DNA of 19,056 nt from Euryarchaeota archaeon RBG_13_57_23 (lineage in GTDB: Archaea > Thermoplasmatota > Thermoplasmata > UBA10834), in assembly GCA_001800675.1 (NCBI GenBank), contig MGVW01000034.1, positions 1-19,056 on the forward strand, written 5' to 3'. Position 1 is the first letter of the stretch. Every line of letters begins with the position of its first letter. Both the position numbers and the translations under genes were made by a program. The notes under the pieces are model-generated. The model searched no databases, was not told where the DNA came from, and was given only the letters and a program-made list of their open reading frames with translations. Below, one piece after another: positions 1 to 7,197 of the stretch.

Positions 1-1
1 G

Positions 2-1159
2 CTGACAAAGCAGTTCAGAAGTGCATTGCTGATCAGAAGGCTCACGGGCTGGACCAAGCTCCCGTGGTGGGCGACCCAGGCTGATAAGATCTTCCAGATC
101 GCAGCTGGATGCCAAGGAGTCGGCTGCTTCGGATACCCGGTCCATCCTGTCTGGGAAGTGACGGCCAAGTGCAATCTCACATGCGACCATTGCCACGCGC
201 GCGGGAACGAGGCACTGTACGCGGACGAACTCACGACGGAGGAAGGAAAAACAAGAGTGATAGATCGGCTTGCAGAGGTCGGAGATTTCAAGAGCCTGAT
301 CTTCTCAGGCGGGGAGCCGTTGGTGCGAGATGACATATTCGAGCTCGTAGCGCATTCGAAGATGAGAGGCTTTTACCCGATTATGGCCACAAACGCGACC
401 CTGATAACTTCCACAGTGGCCGGGAGGCTCAAGAAAGCAGGCCTGCTGGGGATAGCAGCCAGCATCGACTCCATGAGCGACAGCACGCACGACGCTTTCA
501 GGAAGCTCCCGGGAGCGCTCAGGCAGGCCAAGGAGGGCATAGCCAATGCCGCCGCCGAGGGCATGTACATACAGATCAACATCACCGCCTCGAAGATCAA
601 CAAGAACGAACTCCGAGACATCATCATGTATGCAGACGAGCTTCGGGCGCACGTCATCCTTCTCTATCAATTCATCCCGTCCGGGAGAGGCCTCGAGAGC
701 GCCGAGTTGGAGCTTACGGCCGAGGAGTTCAGAGAGGAGATACTCGAGGCCGGCTCCTTGCAGAAGGATCTTCATCCAGTCATAGCTCCTGTCGGCCTTC
801 CAGAGTACTGGGCGCTGTTGAATGTCAAGAACAACTCAGGAAGGACCGCGGACGTTCTCCGGGGGTGCGTCTGCGGGAACGGCATGTTCTACATCAAGCC
901 GAACGGAGATGTGTGGCCCTGCGCCTTCGTGCCAGTGAGTGGCGGGAACCTCCGGCACAAGACCCCTAAGGAGATCTGGGAGGGGTCGGAGCCCTTCTTG
1001 AGCTTGAGGAACAGGGACAACCTCAAGGGCATATGCCACGACTGCTCTCAGCGCGAGGTCTGCGGCGGATGTAGGGCAAGGGCTTTGGCCCATAGCGGTG
1101 ACCTCTTCGCTGAGGACCCCCGATGTCCCCTCACACTCAAGGAACGCTTGGTCGGCTAG
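2..1159 (+). CDS. Radical SAM/SPASM domain protein, AhbC/AhbD/NirJ-like (5' end outside window)
   Basis: The frame is open to the left edge, and the codons before the first possible start (TTG at 26) read like normal protein with no ribosome binding site in front of that TTG. The true start is probably upstream. Numbering from TTG 26, the radical SAM cluster is C49-N-L-T-C53-D-H-C56 (the CxxxCxxC that binds a 4Fe-4S cluster and SAM), followed by the SAM-binding S-G-G-E-P. The C-terminal third is a SPASM/Twitch-type region rich in cysteines: C-V-C-G-N-G, then N-G-D-V-W-P-C, C-H-D-C, and V-C-G-G-C-R-A-R-A ending in D-P-R-C-P. It would bind auxiliary Fe-S clusters. The G-G-C-R-A-R-A...G-D...D-P-x-C ending is typical of the heme/heme d1 enzymes AhbC, AhbD and NirJ, but related peptide-modifying enzymes share it and no other heme genes are visible. 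An extra pair of cysteines (C29, C34) lies upstream of the SAM cluster. Family is secure; substrate is not. Confidence 0.88.
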   Translation: MTKQFRSALLIRRLTGWTKLPWWATQADKIFQIAAGCQGVGCFGYPVHPVWEVTAKCNLTCDHCHARGNEALYADELTTEEGKTRVIDRLAEVGDFKSLIFSGGEPLVRDDIFELVAHSKMRGFYPIMATNATLITSTVAGRLKKAGLLGIAASIDSMSDSTHDAFRKLPGALRQAKEGIANAAAEGMYIQINITASKINKNELRDIIMYADELRAHVILLYQFIPSGRGLESAELELTAEEFREEILEAGSLQKDLHPVIAPVGLPEYWALLNVKNNSGRTADVLRGCVCGNGMFYIKPNGDVWPCAFVPVSGGNLRHKTPKEIWEGSEPFLSLRNRDNLKGICHDCSQREVCGGCRARALAHSGDLFAEDPRCPLTLKERLVG

Positions 1160-1174
1160 TTGGGTTCGGAGATG

Positions 1175-1182
1175 GTTTAAAG
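1175..1182 (+). promoter_or_regulatory. Possible TATA box of the small gene
   Basis: GTTTAAAG lies about 37 nt before the TTG start at 1216. A start site 25 nt downstream would leave a short leader that still contains the GAGGTG ribosome binding site. Weak match; read-through from the radical SAM gene is equally possible. Confidence 0.3.
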
Positions 1183-1215
1183 ACCGAGCAAGCGAGTCAT
1201 CCCCGAGGTGACGAT

Positions 1216-1395
1216 TTGAAGTGGGATTTCAGAACATGGTTAGTTCAGAACTACGACATCAAGCCAGAGAATCTGACGAAGAAGGAACTCGATCTCGCCA
1301 AGAAGGAGTACAAGGAAGAGTATCCTCCGAACGGTGAGAGCAACATCAAACTCAAGACCTTCCCGTTCAAGAAGTACCTCATGGCTAAGAAGTAG
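1216..1395 (+). CDS. Small basic protein of unknown function (59 aa)
   Basis: I do not recognise this protein. The start chosen is the TTG at 1216 because GAGGTG (1205-1210) sits 5 nt before it. A longer reading from ATG 1123 would overlap the end of the radical SAM gene and adds a low-complexity, out-of-frame-looking N-terminus. The product is lysine-rich and mostly charged, with a W-D-F-R-T-W-L start, a central K/E-rich helix-like stretch (about residues 17-34) and a basic end (K-K-Y-L-M-A-K-K). It has no cysteines, signal peptide or membrane segment. It is probably cytoplasmic and may bind nucleic acid or ribosomes, which is a guess from charge alone. A short hairpin (1397-1410) follows the stop. 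Confidence 0.6.
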   Translation: MKWDFRTWLVQNYDIKPENLTKKELDLAKKEYKEEYPPNGESNIKLKTFPFKKYLMAKK

Positions 1396-1396
1396 C

Positions 1397-1410
1397 CTTC
1401 CCGTCGGAAG
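1397..1410 (+). terminator. Small hairpin after the 59-aa gene
   Basis: CTTCC and GGAAG are separated by a CGTC tetraloop, directly after the stop codon. There is no T tract, so termination is only a possibility. Confidence 0.25.
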
Positions 1411-1461
1411 CCAGCATCAGGGTTCGTGGTGCCCGGCCAAGCGTGTCGGTCAGGAACAACC

Positions 1462-1468
1462 TTTATAG
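1462..1468 (+). promoter_or_regulatory. TATA box of the iron-regulator/feoB operon
   Basis: TTTATAG centred near 1465 is 29 nt before the ATG at 1494. There is no Shine-Dalgarno in front of that ATG, so the transcript is probably leaderless, as is common for archaeal first genes. Confidence 0.65.
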
Positions 1469-1469
1469 T

Positions 1470-1483
1470 TTAGGTCAACCTAA
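1470..1483 (+). promoter_or_regulatory. Palindromic DtxR/MntR-type operator
   Basis: TTAGGTCAACCTAA has perfect 6-bp arms around a CA centre. It resembles the TTAGG...CCTAA half-sites recognised by metal-dependent repressors of the DtxR family. It begins two bases after the TATA box and lies between it and the expected start site, so a bound repressor would block transcription. The gene it controls is itself a DtxR-type repressor, so autoregulation by metal is the natural reading (inference). Confidence 0.7.
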
Positions 1484-1493
1484 CTCATTTTGC

Positions 1494-2162
1494 ATGGTCT
1501 CGGAAATCACGGAGCAGTATCTTAAGATCATATACAACCTGACCGAAGAAGGCGGAGCTGCGAAGACAACCGAAATAGCAGCGGCCCTTGGGGTCGCACC
1601 TGCAAGCGTCACCGAGATGTTGCACAAGCTGGCCGAACAGAGGTACATCTCTCACACGCCCTACAAGGGCGTGATACTCCGTCCGAAGGGGAAGAGAATC
1701 GCCTGCAAGATTGCCCGCCGGCACAGGCTCCTTGAGAGATTCCTCGCCGATATTGTGGGCACGAAGGGAAAGTCCATCCACGAGCAAGCGTGCAAGATGG
1801 AACACGCGATCACTGACGAAGCGGAGAAGAACCTTTGCCGCCTCTTGAACCGGCCTAAGACATGCCCAGGCGGGAGGAACATTCCGAAGTGCCAGCGCCC
1901 AATCACCTGTGAGAAGTGCGCATCATGGGATGTCCCCCTATCCGCTATCAAAGAGGGCGAGAAAGCGATAGTGTCGCACTTGGTCGCGCAAGACCAGGAT
2001 GAGCTATGCTCCATGTTGGCCATGGGATTCGTGCCGGGCTCCGAAGTGAAGGTCGAGAAGAGAGTCCCGATGGGCGGTCCGATAATCGTCAGCCTCAGGG
2101 GCACAAAGATTGCGATAGCGAGGGATCGCGGGGACGTACTCCACGTTGTGAGAGCGGCCTAG
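1494..2162 (+). CDS. DtxR-family iron-dependent repressor with FeoA/SH3-like C-terminal domain
   Basis: This is a 222-residue metal-sensing transcriptional repressor, first gene of the feo operon. The ATG at 1494 is chosen because the TATA box and operator lie just upstream; an in-frame GTG at 1443 would put both inside the gene. Residues 24-46 form the helix-turn-helix (T-E-I-A-A-A-L-G-V...S-V-T-E-M-L). The dimer/metal domain has H77, E81, then H96-E-Q-A-C100-K-M-E103-H104. This matches the ligand pattern of DtxR/IdeR (H79, E83, H98, C102, E105, H106); the cysteine favours an iron-type rather than manganese-type sensor. Four further cysteines (124, 133, 139, 142) lie in a linker, more than is usual. 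Residues 147-221 are a FeoA-like SH3 fold. No separate feoA or feoC is present nearby. Its stop codon overlaps the feoB ribosome binding site, implying coupled translation. Confidence 0.92.
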   Translation: MVSEITEQYLKIIYNLTEEGGAAKTTEIAAALGVAPASVTEMLHKLAEQRYISHTPYKGVILRPKGKRIACKIARRHRLLERFLADIVGTKGKSIHEQACKMEHAITDEAEKNLCRLLNRPKTCPGGRNIPKCQRPITCEKCASWDVPLSAIKEGEKAIVSHLVAQDQDELCSMLAMGFVPGSEVKVEKRVPMGGPIIVSLRGTKIAIARDRGDVLHVVRAA

Positions 2163-2175
2163 GAGGGATTCTCTG
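2162..2175 (+). promoter_or_regulatory. Ribosome binding site that fixes a CTG start for feoB
   Basis: GGAGGG at 2162-2167 begins in the last base of the upstream stop codon and is followed after 5 nt by CTG at 2173. In this frame a stop (TGA) lies at 2149-2151, and no ATG, GTG or TTG occurs until the GTG at 2203. That GTG is the valine codon inside the G-N-P-N-V-G-K-S P-loop. CTG 2173 is therefore the only reasonable start. Confidence 0.75.
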
Positions 2176-4089
2176 GAAATCGCGCTCGCAGGCAACCCGA
2201 ATGTGGGGAAGAGCGTCATCTTCGGACACTTGACAGGCGTCGGCGTGATAAGCGCGAACTATCCTGGCACGACCGTCGAGTTCTCCGAGGGCAAGGCCAA
2301 GTTCATGGACATGACCATCACGGTCATTGACCTGCCCGGGACGTATTCGCTTGGTGGGAACACCGATGAGGAACGAGTCGCCACGAAGCTCCTTTTCGAA
2401 CGGCGAATCGACACCGTGATTGTGGTCTTAGACGCAACCCGGCTGGAAAGAAATCTGGTCTTCCTTTTCGAACTCATAGAGTCGGGGTACAACGTCGTTG
2501 CCGCGCTCAACATGTATGACATCGTCAGGAAGAACAAGATGGCCGTCGATGTCGAGCGGCTCGAACGCATCCTCATGATGCCATTGATACCGACTGTCGC
2601 GACGAAGGGCCAAGGGATCGATTCCCTGCTCTACACGGCCGTTCAGATGCGACGGAAGAGCAAATTCAAGGTGAGGTACGATTCGCACACGGAGCAGATG
2701 ATATCGCAGCTCGAGAGGCTGCTCAAGGAGGATGAGTGGCACTATCCGCTGAGGTCCGTGGCGATCAGACTTCTGATGGGCGATGCGAACGTCACAGAGA
2801 TAGCCGCCCCGAAAGTCAGAGACACTGCCGAGAAACTCCGTGAAGAGTTCGTTAGGGGCCACGGTGAGGACATTGTGGTTCACATACAGAGGGACAGATT
2901 CGGGGAGGCCGGCAGGATAGCCAAGGAGGCGATTGGATCCGCTGCGACCGCCAAAAAGGTCAGAGGGATCGACGAGTATTTCACGCTGCGGCCTTCCACT
3001 GGCATTCCGGTACTCATCGGAGTCCTCGCCCTCATGTTCGTGATACTCGTATTCGGTGGCGGGCTGATTGAAGGGGTTCTCGTCGGGGCTTGGGCCGAGA
3101 CCGGCAGGGAGTACTTCACCGGGCTCGCAGATGATGCTGGGAGCGATCTGGTCTCTGGCGTCATCCAAGGCATATCGCTGAGCATAGAGGCGATGCTCGC
3201 CCTCGTGATTCCGTACATACTCGTGTTCTATGTGATGCTCTCCGTGCTCGAGGACAGTGGCTACTTGGTGCGAGTGGTGTCCCTCCTCGACGGTGTGATG
3301 CACAGGCTCGGGCTACACGGACGGGCCATCATACCGATGGTCGTAGGTTTTGGGTGCAATGTGCCTGCAATCCTTGCCACGCGCACCATGGGCTCGAAGA
3401 GAGAGAGGCTCATACTCGCGGTGCTGATCACAATCGCAGTCCCCTGCTCCGCCCAGACCGCGATAATCGTCGGATCTGTGGGCAAGTTCGCAGGAGCATG
3501 GTGGGCGCTTCTCATCTATCTCATACTGATGGCGACGCTCGTAGTCCTCGGACTAGCGTTGCACAGGATCATCAAGTTCGAGCCATCCGGCATGTGCATC
3601 GAAATCCCGGACATGCGCTGGCCGTCTGCGAAGCAGACGGTCGTAAAGACTTACGTCCGCTTGAAGGAGTTTCTCACAATCGCCTTCCCAATCCTGTTGA
3701 TCGGAAGCATCGTGCTCGAGGTTCTCCTTGTCCTCAACATTCTTCAGCAGCTTCTGGAACCCGCAGAGCCGTTCATGATCACCGTGCTCGGGTTGCCAGC
3801 CTTCACGGCCGTTGCCCTCGTTTTCGGCATACTGAGAAAAGAAATGGCCCTGCAGATGGTGATAGTCCTGGCTGGCGCTCTCCAGCAGACCACGAAGCTC
3901 TCGGACGTCCTAACCAACGAACAGATGTTTGTGTTCGCGCTGGTGATGGCAGTGTTCATGCCGTGCCTTGCAGCGTTCGCTGTAATGGCGAAGGAGTTCG
4001 GGATGAAGAACACGGTCGCGGTGGCTCTCGCGTCCATATCGCTAGCGCTCGTCATGGGAGCTGCGGCTAACGCGATCCTGAGCTTCTAG
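2173..4089 (+). CDS. feoB: Ferrous iron transport protein B (GTPase-coupled membrane transporter)
   Basis: FeoB imports Fe2+ across the cytoplasmic membrane. At 638 aa from CTG 2173 it is close to the size of compact archaeal FeoB proteins. The N-terminal G domain has G1 G-N-P-N-V-G-K-S (7-14), G2 region N-Y-P-G-T-T-V-E (29-36), G3 D-L-P-G (53-56), G4 N-M-Y-D (113-116), and a likely G5 in V-A-T-K-G. A helical linker follows. The membrane part begins near residue 277 and carries the two Gate signatures: G-C-N-V-P-A-I-L near 393-400 and M-P-C-L-A-A-F near 596-602. The first Gate is followed by P-C-S-A-Q-T-A. Starting at GTG 2203 would remove most of the P-loop, so the upstream CTG start is preferred. 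It is co-transcribed with the DtxR-type regulator and so is expected to be iron-repressed. Confidence 0.95.
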   Translation: MEIALAGNPNVGKSVIFGHLTGVGVISANYPGTTVEFSEGKAKFMDMTITVIDLPGTYSLGGNTDEERVATKLLFERRIDTVIVVLDATRLERNLVFLFELIESGYNVVAALNMYDIVRKNKMAVDVERLERILMMPLIPTVATKGQGIDSLLYTAVQMRRKSKFKVRYDSHTEQMISQLERLLKEDEWHYPLRSVAIRLLMGDANVTEIAAPKVRDTAEKLREEFVRGHGEDIVVHIQRDRFGEAGRIAKEAIGSAATAKKVRGIDEYFTLRPSTGIPVLIGVLALMFVILVFGGGLIEGVLVGAWAETGREYFTGLADDAGSDLVSGVIQGISLSIEAMLALVIPYILVFYVMLSVLEDSGYLVRVVSLLDGVMHRLGLHGRAIIPMVVGFGCNVPAILATRTMGSKRERLILAVLITIAVPCSAQTAIIVGSVGKFAGAWWALLIYLILMATLVVLGLALHRIIKFEPSGMCIEIPDMRWPSAKQTVVKTYVRLKEFLTIAFPILLIGSIVLEVLLVLNILQQLLEPAEPFMITVLGLPAFTAVALVFGILRKEMALQMVIVLAGALQQTTKLSDVLTNEQMFVFALVMAVFMPCLAAFAVMAKEFGMKNTVAVALASISLALVMGAAANAILSF

Positions 4090-4094
4090 AAGCT
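4081..4094. terminator. Palindrome at the feoB/ftsZ convergent junction
   Basis: AGCTTCTAGAAGCT is a perfect 14-bp palindrome that contains the feoB stop codon. It fills most of the space between two convergent genes only 9 bp apart. A role as a bidirectional transcription or RNA-processing signal is possible but not shown. Confidence 0.35.
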
Positions 4095-4098
4095 TGAC

Positions 4099-5277
4099 TC
4101 AACGCACGAACATCGAAAGGTCTTCGTCCACATGCACTGACTGAGGGACGTTCACGTTGCCCCTGTAATCCTCGGTCGTCCGTTCGATCACAGGGACCTC
4201 TCCGTCGCGCATGAGCACGTACTGCGAGCGCGCGCCCGTGACTATGAGCATGATCTTCACGCTGCCTGCCATCTCTGGTTCCACGGAGCAGCCCCAGATC
4301 AGCCTCGCCTCTGGCTTGATGCGGCTGGTGATTATCTCAGCGGCCTCGGCAGCCTCCTCGATGTTCATGTCAGGTCCACCTACCACTCGCACGAGCGCCC
4401 CGCGCGCGTCCTTGAGATCTATCTTGCCGAGCAGAGGCGAGTTCAGTGCCTCCTCGACTGCGTCCTCTATTCGCTCCTTCGGCTTGCCGCTACCTTCGCC
4501 GACACCTATGAGCGAGACGCCGCCCTCATTGAGAATCGTCTTCAGGTCAGCGTAGTCGACATTCACGAGGCCCGCGTGAGTTAGCATCTCCGTCAAACCT
4601 TTGATGGTTTGCAGGAGGAGTTCATCCGCAACTTTGAAAGCCGCCTGGACTGGCAGGTTCGGCACCAACTCGATTAGTGTGTCGTTGGGTATAACGATGG
4701 TTGTATCGCAGACCTTGGAGAGCTTGGACAGACCAGCCATTGCATTCTCCATCCTCAGCTCGCCCTCTGATCTGAACGGGAGAGTGACTACTCCTACCGT
4801 CAACGCATGAGCCTCGCGTGCGAGTCTGGCGACCACGAAAGAACTGCTCGTCCCCGTCCCGCCGCCCATGCCCGCAGTCACGAACACGATCTGAGAATCC
4901 TTCAACCAATCCTTGAGATCCAACTCGTTCTCCATGGCCGCTCTCTCACCGACTTCGGGCCGTGCTCCCGCCCCAAGACCACGTGTGAGCGTCTTGCCGA
5001 TGAGCATCTTTTTTGAAGCCTTCACGGAGAGAAGGTGCTTGGCATCGGTATTGATCGCGAGCATCTGGATTCCCGAAAGCGTGTCATCCATGCATCGATC
5101 GACAGTATTGGATCCGGCGCCTCCGCAGCCTACAAGCTTAATGCAAACGTTGAGCTGGTTGGCTATCCTCTCTATCTCGATCTCCTCTGCGGTCTTTGGA
5201 GACTCGCTCGGACTCACAGGGTTCTGCGTCCCGCCCAAAGCGCTCTCAATAAGGCTGTTCGGCATAGTGCATCCCAT
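4099..5277 (-). CDS. ftsZ: Cell division GTPase FtsZ
   Basis: FtsZ polymerises with GTP at midcell and organises the division ring. The 392-residue reading from ATG 5277 is preferred: the TATA box at 5298-5306 lies about 25 nt upstream, making this ATG the transcript start. A longer reading from 5397 would include the promoter; a second ATG at 5265 is also possible. The nucleotide-binding G-G-A-G-S-N-T lies near residues 52-58. The tubulin signature is G-M-G-G-G-T-G-T-S (136-144), with serine replacing the usual last glycine. The T7 synergy loop is N-V-D-Y-A-D (239-244), keeping both aspartates. The N-terminal 40 residues are a low-complexity linker, and the protein ends in D-L-S-M-F-V-R, which may be the short partner-binding tail. 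Archaea often have two FtsZ types; I cannot assign FtsZ1 or FtsZ2 with certainty. Confidence 0.95.
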   Translation of the reverse strand: MGCTMPNSLIESALGGTQNPVSPSESPKTAEEIEIERIANQLNVCIKLVGCGGAGSNTVDRCMDDTLSGIQMLAINTDAKHLLSVKASKKMLIGKTLTRGLGAGARPEVGERAAMENELDLKDWLKDSQIVFVTAGMGGGTGTSSSFVVARLAREAHALTVGVVTLPFRSEGELRMENAMAGLSKLSKVCDTTIVIPNDTLIELVPNLPVQAAFKVADELLLQTIKGLTEMLTHAGLVNVDYADLKTILNEGGVSLIGVGEGSGKPKERIEDAVEEALNSPLLGKIDLKDARGALVRVVGGPDMNIEEAAEAAEIITSRIKPEARLIWGCSVEPEMAGSVKIMLIVTGARSQYVLMRDGEVPVIERTTEDYRGNVNVPQSVHVDEDLSMFVR

Positions 5278-5297
5278 TGTACGTTGCTCCGCTGAAG

Positions 5298-5306
5298 TAT
5301 ATAATA
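5298..5306 (-). promoter_or_regulatory. TATA box of ftsZ
   Basis: On the minus strand the run GTATTATATAC (5307-5297) is a strong TATA match. A start 25 nt downstream coincides with the ATG at 5277, supporting a leaderless ftsZ mRNA independent of the transporter gene upstream. Confidence 0.65.
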
Positions 5307-5331
5307 CAGTGATATTGAGAAAGGCAGCCAC

Positions 5332-5371
5332 GCGCGCACGCAGGCGGAGGCACGCCTCCGTGTGTGCGCGC
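5332..5371 (-). terminator. GC-rich two-part hairpin after the DASS transporter gene
   Basis: GCGCGCAC (5332-5339) pairs with GTGCGCGC (5364-5371). Inside it, CGGAGGC (5345-5351) pairs with GCCTCCG (5354-5360), with an internal loop between. The structure starts 10 bp past the transporter stop codon and is followed on the minus strand by a pyrimidine run (CCTTTCTC), then by the ftsZ promoter. It probably separates the two transcripts. Confidence 0.5.
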
Positions 5372-5380
5372 CAGTTCCCG

Positions 5381-6955
5381 TCAATACACCAAACCAATCA
5401 GCAAAGGCCCCATAATGATAAGGGCTGTAAGTCGAATCAGATCAGAGACAATCCCCACTTTGAACATCGTCCATATCTTAACGTAGCCAGAGCTGTACAC
5501 TATCGCCATCGGGGGGGTGGTGGACGGGATGGCGCTGGAGATGGAGCAAGCGAGGGCGGCACCTATGATCGGACCAACTGGACTGAGCCCCGCGCCGAAC
5601 GCAAGCGATGCTGCAATCGGACATGATATGAGCGCGGCGGCCGTGTTAGAAGCCGCGTAGGTTAGCGAGAACCCAAGGACACATGACACCGCGAATATCG
5701 CCCATTCCGAAGGGTTCGATCCCAGTGAGGTCTGTACGCCGCTAGCCAGCCAATCCGCAAATCCGCTCGCTTCCAAACCCATTCCTAGGGCAATCCCTCC
5801 GCCGAATAGGAATATCACATTCCAGTCAATCCCCTTTGCGATCTCCTCCCATTTCAGCACGGGCTCACCGCGTATCCTCAGAAGTCCCGCAAGAATAATC
5901 ACGAGCACGGCAGGCATCGCCTCGGGCATGATCGCAGTCAGATCGCTGGAGAACGAGTCCCAACTGGGATATGACGCCGCCACCATCTTGACAATGGAAG
6001 GGAAGAGCCAGAGAACGATTGCTGTCAGCAGAAGCCCAGCAACGACCTTCTCACCGCGGGACATTCGACCCAACTGCTTCTGCACGGAGCACATCTTCGC
6101 TTCGTCCGGGCAGAGCTTCTTCTCCTCAGGCCTGATCACTCTGAACACGACAAACCAAGAGACGACTAGTCCAATCAACGCATGCGGAGTGCCCACAAGA
6201 ATCCAATCGAGGAATGTGACATCCGTCGCGCCAGCAGTCACCTCCTCGACTGTGCTCTTTGCGATGAGGTTCGGGGGCGTGCTGATGAGAAGGAGCATCG
6301 CTCCTGCGGTTGCCGCCTGTGCCAGGGCGAGCATGCTCGCCTCGCTGTACTTGCCACCCGCTTTGACCCCAGTCATCGAGAGATAAGCTATGAGGAAGGG
6401 AAAGACCACCGATGTCGAAGCGGTGATAGACCCAGTCAGAGTGAGGATGAAAACTGGAAGACACCCAACGAAGAAAGCCGCAATCATCGCGTTGCCGCCC
6501 TTGTATACCGAACCAAGGCCAATCGCAATCCTCCTGTCGAGCTCCCACTTCCTGAATGCCGCAGCGAGCACGAATCCGGCCATGAATATCCAGATGATCG
6601 GATCGGTGAAGGACGTCAGAGCGGTTCTCCACGTGAGAATGCGAGACATCGAGAATATCATCGGAGGTATCAGGGCTGCGATTCCCAAGGGGACGCACTC
6701 AGTGATCCACCAGGTTAGAACCCACAACAAAGTGCCCACAGCCATTTGTGGGGCGCGCTCGAACACCTCGTTCGCATCGGCCGCGTTGGCCATCGAGTCA
6801 GGTGTGGGAACAGCAAATGCGATAATGAACAGCATAGGGCCGAGCACAAGACCGATGGTGCGCTTGTTCAGCATCTTCGCATATGTCCGCACCCGCCTTC
6901 TCTGATGGTTCTTCAGGTCCACTTTCGGGTCGATCCAAGACACTTCCGCACTCAC
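5381..6955 (-). CDS. DASS/SLC13-family sodium:anion symporter
   Basis: This 524-residue multi-pass membrane protein belongs to the divalent-anion:Na+ symporter family, which imports dicarboxylates, citrate or sulfate. Start is the GTG at 6955: no ATG fits before residue 28 (ATG 6874), and a TATA-like element lies about 28 nt upstream. Evidence includes about a dozen hydrophobic helices, L-D-R-R-I-A-I-G-L after the first bundle, S-T-P-P-N-L (225-230), the second SNT motif in A-A-S-N-T-A-A-A (S436-N-T438), and the conserved end T-T-P-P-M-A-I-V-Y-S-S-G-Y-V. The first repeat has S180-T-S where S-N-T is expected, so one half of the substrate/Na+ site is altered. About residues 273-305 form a charged cytoplasmic loop. 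Substrate cannot be predicted; nothing nearby handles dicarboxylates. Confidence 0.9.
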   Translation of the reverse strand: MSAEVSWIDPKVDLKNHQRRRVRTYAKMLNKRTIGLVLGPMLFIIAFAVPTPDSMANAADANEVFERAPQMAVGTLLWVLTWWITECVPLGIAALIPPMIFSMSRILTWRTALTSFTDPIIWIFMAGFVLAAAFRKWELDRRIAIGLGSVYKGGNAMIAAFFVGCLPVFILTLTGSITASTSVVFPFLIAYLSMTGVKAGGKYSEASMLALAQAATAGAMLLLISTPPNLIAKSTVEEVTAGATDVTFLDWILVGTPHALIGLVVSWFVVFRVIRPEEKKLCPDEAKMCSVQKQLGRMSRGEKVVAGLLLTAIVLWLFPSIVKMVAASYPSWDSFSSDLTAIMPEAMPAVLVIILAGLLRIRGEPVLKWEEIAKGIDWNVIFLFGGGIALGMGLEASGFADWLASGVQTSLGSNPSEWAIFAVSCVLGFSLTYAASNTAAALISCPIAASLAFGAGLSPVGPIIGAALACSISSAIPSTTPPMAIVYSSGYVKIWTMFKVGIVSDLIRLTALIIMGPLLIGLVY

Positions 6956-6979
6956 ATCCGCGAGGGGCTAGATAGATTA

Positions 6980-6987
6980 CGATAAGA
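6980..6987 (-). promoter_or_regulatory. Possible TATA box of the DASS transporter gene
   Basis: On the minus strand TTCTTATC follows a T-rich stretch. It lies about 28 nt before the GTG start, consistent with a leaderless or near-leaderless mRNA. The match is modest. Confidence 0.35.
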
Positions 6988-7158
6988 AAAAACCATACTC
7001 CGACCTTCACGGAGGATCGGTTCAACGGGGGCCTTACTCCCGGTTTTCATTTAGAAAAACAACAAATTATATAATTCGATTTTATTAATCCAAAACCGAT
7101 TTTACCCAGCACTACGAAGAACCCCATAACCGTGTCATTCTTAGTCAAACCAGATATT

Positions 7159-7167
7159 CTTAAATAG
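7159..7167 (+). promoter_or_regulatory. TATA box of the first protease gene
   Basis: CTTAAATAG is a good archaeal TATA match. It predicts a start near 7188-7192 and a leader of roughly 45 nt before ATG 7237. Confidence 0.55.
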
Positions 7168-7197
7168 GCGACATCTCGGTTACAACTTCCGTCGTAT

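Noticed and set aside
1123..1215. ATG-started 31-residue N-terminal extension of the small protein
   Set aside because: It overlaps the end of the radical SAM gene in another frame, and a well-placed ribosome binding site supports TTG 1216 instead.
2428..3303. 291-aa minus-strand open frame inside feoB
   Set aside because: It lies antisense to conserved FeoB sequence, is His/Arg-rich with no recognisable domain, and is explained by GC-rich codon use on the other strand.
5278..5397. 40-residue N-terminal extension of FtsZ
   Set aside because: It would contain the TATA box and the GC-rich hairpin; its composition is unlike an FtsZ N-terminus.
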